This document shows, piece by piece, positions 6,500 through 9,715 of a stretch of 9,715 nucleotides of DNA (positions within the stretch are counted from its first letter, which is position 1; each line of letters begins with the position of its first letter). The stretch comes from JALTBU01 sp964410645. Its GTDB lineage: Bacteria > Campylobacterota > Campylobacteria > Campylobacterales > Nautiliaceae. Position numbers and translations under genes: made by a program. The notes below the pieces were generated by a model, which was not told where the DNA came from, searched no databases, and saw nothing but the letters and a program-made list of their open reading frames with translations. The DNA is taken from assembly GCA_964410645.1 (NCBI GenBank), contig CAYPHV010000044.1, positions 1 through 9,715 of the forward strand, given 5' to 3'.

Positions 6500-8479
6500 A
6501 TGATAAAAAAGCTGAGTTTGCGTACTGTTATGATTATTATTGTTGTATTGGCATCAATTTTTTTAACATATTATAATGTAAAAGATTTTATTACATGGCA
6601 AGAAAATGTAACTGTAAAAAAAGAACTTTCAAATTTGGTAGATTTAAGCAAAAGTTTAAGTGCTTTAATTCATGAAACTCAAAAAGAAAGGGGTGCAAGT
6701 GCCGGTTTTCTTGGAAGCAAGGGAAAAAAATTTGTCAGTTTACTTCCAAAACAGAGAAAAATGACAGATGAAAAGATTAAGAATTATTACAATACGTTAA
6801 ATTCTATTGATAAGTCTTTTTTAGATAACGAAACAAAAGAATATATTAATGAATTAAGTAATTATCTTTCAAAAATTAATGGCATAAGAAGAAAAGTTGA
6901 CAGTTTTAAAATTTCTTTAAAAAATGAAGTAAACTGGTATACAAAAATGAACGCGGTTATGCTTAAAATTATAGGAAATACATCAAAGTTGGCCCCTAAC
7001 CCTAAAATAGCCATGGAACTTGCCGCTTACACAAGTTTTTTGAAAGCAAAAGAGAGGGCGGGAATTGAGAGGGCTGTTTTATCAGCCACATTCGGGGCGG
7101 ATAAATTTTTACCGGGAATGTATACTAAATTTATTACTTTAGTTGCCGAGCAGAATGCATTTTTAGATGATTTTTCAACTTTTGCGAATGAAAAAATTAA
7201 AAAAATTTATTTTCAAATAACTAAAGCCCCTTCATTTAACGAAGTCCAAAGATTAAGAAATATTGCCGTTTTAAAACATAATACGGGGCATTTTGGGGTA
7301 GATGCAGAATATTGGTTTGGGATAATTACTAAAAAAATTAATAAATTAAAAAAAATAGACGATAAATTAGCTAATGTTATTCAAAAAGATGTAAATAGTA
7401 TAAATACATATCCTGAATTAATAGCATTTATATTGGGAATTTTGGCAAACTTATTTATGATAATTCTTGGAATATTAAGTGTAAGAAATCTTGAAATTAA
7501 AATTAATTCTTTAAAATCTTTAATATTAATGATTTCTAAAAATAAAGATTTATCCATAGATATTAGAGTATATGAAAATGATGAATTCGGTATTATCAGA
7601 AAAAGTTTAAGAGAATTTATGGAAAGTCTAAGAGAAGTGCTAACTTCAGCCTATAGCAGTTCTAATCAAAATAAAAATGTAACATTAAAGCTTAAAAATG
7701 ATTTTGAAATAATAGAAAATAACATCAGTAAAGAAAATGAAATTATAACTTCCACTGTTAAAAAATCTAACAATATTGAAGAAAATTTAATAAATGAAGC
7801 AGATTTTTCTCAAAATATTAAAAATCTTATTTTAAAAGCAAACGATGCTTTGCATTATACTGTTACCGAAATAGAACAGGTTATTGGACGGATTCAGGAA
7901 AATTCTCAAAATGAAAATGAACTGGCCATGAAAATGAACGAGCTTACAAATAATGCAGAAGGTATTAAAAGCATATTATCAGTAATTAAAGAAATTGCAG
8001 ACCAGACAAATCTGCTTGCACTGAACGCGGCAATAGAAGCGGCAAGGGCGGGGGAACACGGAAGAGGATTTGCGGTGGTTGCCGATGAAGTTAGAAAACT
8101 GGCTGAAAAAACTCAAAAAAGTTTAAATGAAATAGACGCGACTATCAATGTAATTGTTCAGGGAATCAGTGATGCAAATAAAGAAATGAACCAAAATGTT
8201 GAAAGAGTAAAGAAAATCGCAGGTGTGGCAAATGATGCTCAGGGTAAAATAGAAAATGTTTCGGGCCAAATGGGCAATGTTGTCAGTGGAGTTGGAGAGA
8301 ATGTGCAGTCAATTAATGAAATTGCGAAAAAAATGCAGGAATTTACTGTTCATATGAATAAAATTTTAAATCTTTCAGATAATAATGAAAAATATATTGA
8401 AAGTAATTCAAAAACTATAGAAAATATTTACCGTTTGGCAGATGAATTGTTGAAAGAATTGTCTAAATTTAAGATATAG
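6500..8479 (+). CDS. methyl-accepting chemotaxis protein with NIT (nitrate/nitrite-sensing) domain
   Basis: This complete 659-residue chemoreceptor has a first membrane helix at about 9-26 and a large periplasmic helical sensor at about 40-300. The sensor matches the NIT family: HETQKERGASAGFLGSKG (58-75) is its typical first motif and KAKERAGIERAVLSA (near 180) its second. A second membrane helix lies at about 305-328, then a HAMP linker to about 380. The cytoplasmic signalling hairpin has an intact tip: DQTNLLALNAAIEAARAGE (501-519) followed by HGRGFAVVADEVRKLAEKT (520-538), the surface that binds CheA and CheW. The C-terminus ends in LKELSKFKI, with no aromatic tethering pentapeptide for CheR. 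NIT domains are linked to nitrate and nitrite; that ligand is inferred here. The gene has its own promoter and is followed closely by another receptor gene. Confidence 0.93.
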   Translation: MIKKLSLRTVMIIIVVLASIFLTYYNVKDFITWQENVTVKKELSNLVDLSKSLSALIHETQKERGASAGFLGSKGKKFVSLLPKQRKMTDEKIKNYYNTLNSIDKSFLDNETKEYINELSNYLSKINGIRRKVDSFKISLKNEVNWYTKMNAVMLKIIGNTSKLAPNPKIAMELAAYTSFLKAKERAGIERAVLSATFGADKFLPGMYTKFITLVAEQNAFLDDFSTFANEKIKKIYFQITKAPSFNEVQRLRNIAVLKHNTGHFGVDAEYWFGIITKKINKLKKIDDKLANVIQKDVNSINTYPELIAFILGILANLFMIILGILSVRNLEIKINSLKSLILMISKNKDLSIDIRVYENDEFGIIRKSLREFMESLREVLTSAYSSSNQNKNVTLKLKNDFEIIENNISKENEIITSTVKKSNNIEENLINEADFSQNIKNLILKANDALHYTVTEIEQVIGRIQENSQNENELAMKMNELTNNAEGIKSILSVIKEIADQTNLLALNAAIEAARAGEHGRGFAVVADEVRKLAEKTQKSLNEIDATINVIVQGISDANKEMNQNVERVKKIAGVANDAQGKIENVSGQMGNVVSGVGENVQSINEIAKKMQEFTVHMNKILNLSDNNEKYIESNSKTIENIYRLADELLKELSKFKI

Positions 8480-8489
8480 AGGTTATAAA

Positions 8490-9715
8490 ATGAAAAATTT
8501 AAGTGTTAAAATAAAATTATTTGCGGTTTTTTTATTAGGTTTAGTGCTTTTATCAGTAGCTAGTTTAATAGTAAGTATAGAAGGTATTTATTCTTTAAGA
8601 GATGAAAATATTCAAGTTGTAAAAGAAAATATGTTAAAAGAGATAAAAAACGGTTTAATTGCTAAATCAGATATAGCTTATAAAATTATAGAAGATTCTT
8701 ATAAACAGGCACTTTCTAAAAATATAAAAAAAGATGTATTGGAAAAAATTAAAAGTGTAAGATACGGAAAAAACGGATATTTTTGGATAAACGATATGAA
8801 TTATAAAATGATAATGCATCCGATTAAACCCCAGTTTGACGGAAAAACTTTTATAAATACTCCAAAAGTCCCTTTTGTAGAACTCGGTGTTAACGCCCTT
8901 AAAAAATGTAACTGTGACAGAGCGTTTGTTAAATATGAATTTTATAATCCGGTAAGTAAAAAATATGAATATAAACTTTCAATTGTAAGACTGTTTAAAC
9001 CGTGGGGCTGGGTAATAGGAACCGGGGCATATTTAAAAAGCATAAATGAGAGTGTTGCAAAAATAAAAAAGATTGCCAACCAAAGAGTAAAACATATTAT
9101 TATGGCAATAATAGTTACAGATATAGCGGCAATTTTAATTTTACTTTTGTTGTTAAAGTTTGCTATGGATAAAATAATTATTAATCCTTTAGAAAAAGTT
9201 ACAAACGCATTGGATAATTTCTTTAGTTATTTAAGAAGAGAAAAAGACAATTTTAACAAAATAGAAATTGATTTTAATGATGAAATAGGAAGAATGGCAA
9301 AAAGAATAAATGAAAGTGTAGAATTAGTAGAAGAAGAAATCCTGGAAGAAAAACATTTGGTAAATAATACAATTAGTATTGTTAATGATGTTAAAAACGG
9401 AAAATTAAACGGAAGAATTACACTAACCACTAAAAATCCCGAATTGGAAAAATTAAAAAATACTATTAATGAAATGTTGAATAATATTGAAAATAAAATA
9501 GGCAGCAATTTAAATATTATAATAGAAGTTATGAAAAAATATCTTGAATATGATTTTAGAAAAAAAATTGAAAATGCAAAAACAGATTTTGAAAAATCCA
9601 TTAATCAGTTAAGAGATTTAATCAGTAAGATGTTAATAGTTAATCAAGAAAATGCAGGAGAATTAGACAAAGTTTCCAATGACATAGTAAAAAGTATTAA
9701 AAATTTAGACAATTC
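8490..9715 (+). CDS. methyl-accepting chemotaxis protein with single Cache sensor domain (3' end outside window)
   Basis: An open frame of 408 codons runs off the right edge. A membrane helix at about 8-30 is followed by a periplasmic single Cache domain (about 40-190). That domain shows YGKNGYFWINDMNYKMIMHP (92-111), then FDGKTF and KPWGWVIGTGAYL (170-182), the standard sCache_2 signature, which in known members binds small organic acids or related ligands. The second membrane helix is at about 201-224, then a HAMP start with INPLEKV (231-237). Residues 290-380 form a second helical linker (VNDVKNGKLNGRITL, NTINEMLNNIENKIG, DFEKSINQLRDLISKMLIVNQ), as in many Campylobacterota receptors. The conserved signalling tip is not reached, so the chemoreceptor call rests on this layout. 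The start ATG is 10 nt after the previous stop, with AGAGG at 8478-8482, so it is probably cotranscribed with the NIT receptor. Confidence 0.87.
   Translation, partial: MKNLSVKIKLFAVFLLGLVLLSVASLIVSIEGIYSLRDENIQVVKENMLKEIKNGLIAKSDIAYKIIEDSYKQALSKNIKKDVLEKIKSVRYGKNGYFWINDMNYKMIMHPIKPQFDGKTFINTPKVPFVELGVNALKKCNCDRAFVKYEFYNPVSKKYEYKLSIVRLFKPWGWVIGTGAYLKSINESVAKIKKIANQRVKHIIMAIIVTDIAAILILLLLLKFAMDKIIINPLEKVTNALDNFFSYLRREKDNFNKIEIDFNDEIGRMAKRINESVELVEEEILEEKHLVNNTISIVNDVKNGKLNGRITLTTKNPELEKLKNTINEMLNNIENKIGSNLNIIIEVMKKYLEYDFRKKIENAKTDFEKSINQLRDLISKMLIVNQENAGELDKVSNDIVKSIKNLDN

Noticed and set aside
9227..9601. Minus-strand open frame of 124 codons
   Set aside because: It lies wholly inside the Cache chemoreceptor gene, is an F/S/I-rich mirror of a K/E/N-rich coding strand, and has no recognisable protein features.
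1..9715. Search for CRISPR repeats, tandem repeats, insertion sequences, tRNA or rRNA
   Set aside because: Apart from the assembly gap and the short regulatory sites, the window is filled by protein genes with spacers of at most about 130 bp, and no repeated unit, transposase or RNA gene pattern was seen by eye.

Overview
The window is AT-rich (roughly 30% GC by eye) and tightly packed. It has short intergenic gaps, A-rich leaders, ribosome-binding sites of the AAGGAG/AAAGGGG type and an extended -10 promoter with little -35. This base composition fits Campylobacterota, as do the gene families: a TetR-TolC-adaptor-RND cluster like Helicobacter hefABC or Campylobacter cmeABC, a Bcp-type peroxiredoxin, and NIT and Cache chemoreceptors. 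Nautiliales (Nautilia, Caminibacter, Lebetimonas) are my best guess, but that is inference only.

Layout: bases 1-132 carry the promoter and a probable TetR operator, and possibly the tail of an upstream gene. A tight plus-strand operon follows at 133-6011: a TetR repressor, a TolC-like outer membrane channel, a periplasmic adaptor (membrane fusion protein) and an RND inner-membrane pump. The first three genes overlap by 4 bp and the pump starts 1 nt after the adaptor. The adaptor holds a run of 100 N (2737-2836), an assembly gap whose true size is unknown, so its C-terminal part cannot be read. At 6008-6448 a thiol peroxidase of the Bcp/PrxQ family lies on the minus strand; its stop codon overlaps that of the pump. 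A 51-bp divergent promoter region separates it from two plus-strand chemoreceptor genes: one complete with a NIT sensor (6500-8479), and one with a single Cache sensor that runs off the right edge (8490-9715).

How the genes work together: the three transport proteins would form a complete envelope-spanning, proton-driven efflux pump with its own dedicated outer-membrane channel. The TetR protein probably represses the whole operon by binding an operator over the transcription start, and would release it when it binds a pump substrate. The peroxiredoxin handles hydroperoxides in the cytoplasm. The two chemoreceptors feed the chemotaxis kinase with periplasmic signals, possibly nitrate/nitrite for the first and a small organic ligand for the second.

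I see no mobile element, CRISPR array, RNA gene or clearly undescribed system. The window looks like an ordinary chromosomal region. The points worth a second look are the gap in the adaptor, the operator, the unusual cysteine pattern of the peroxiredoxin and some details of the chemoreceptors.
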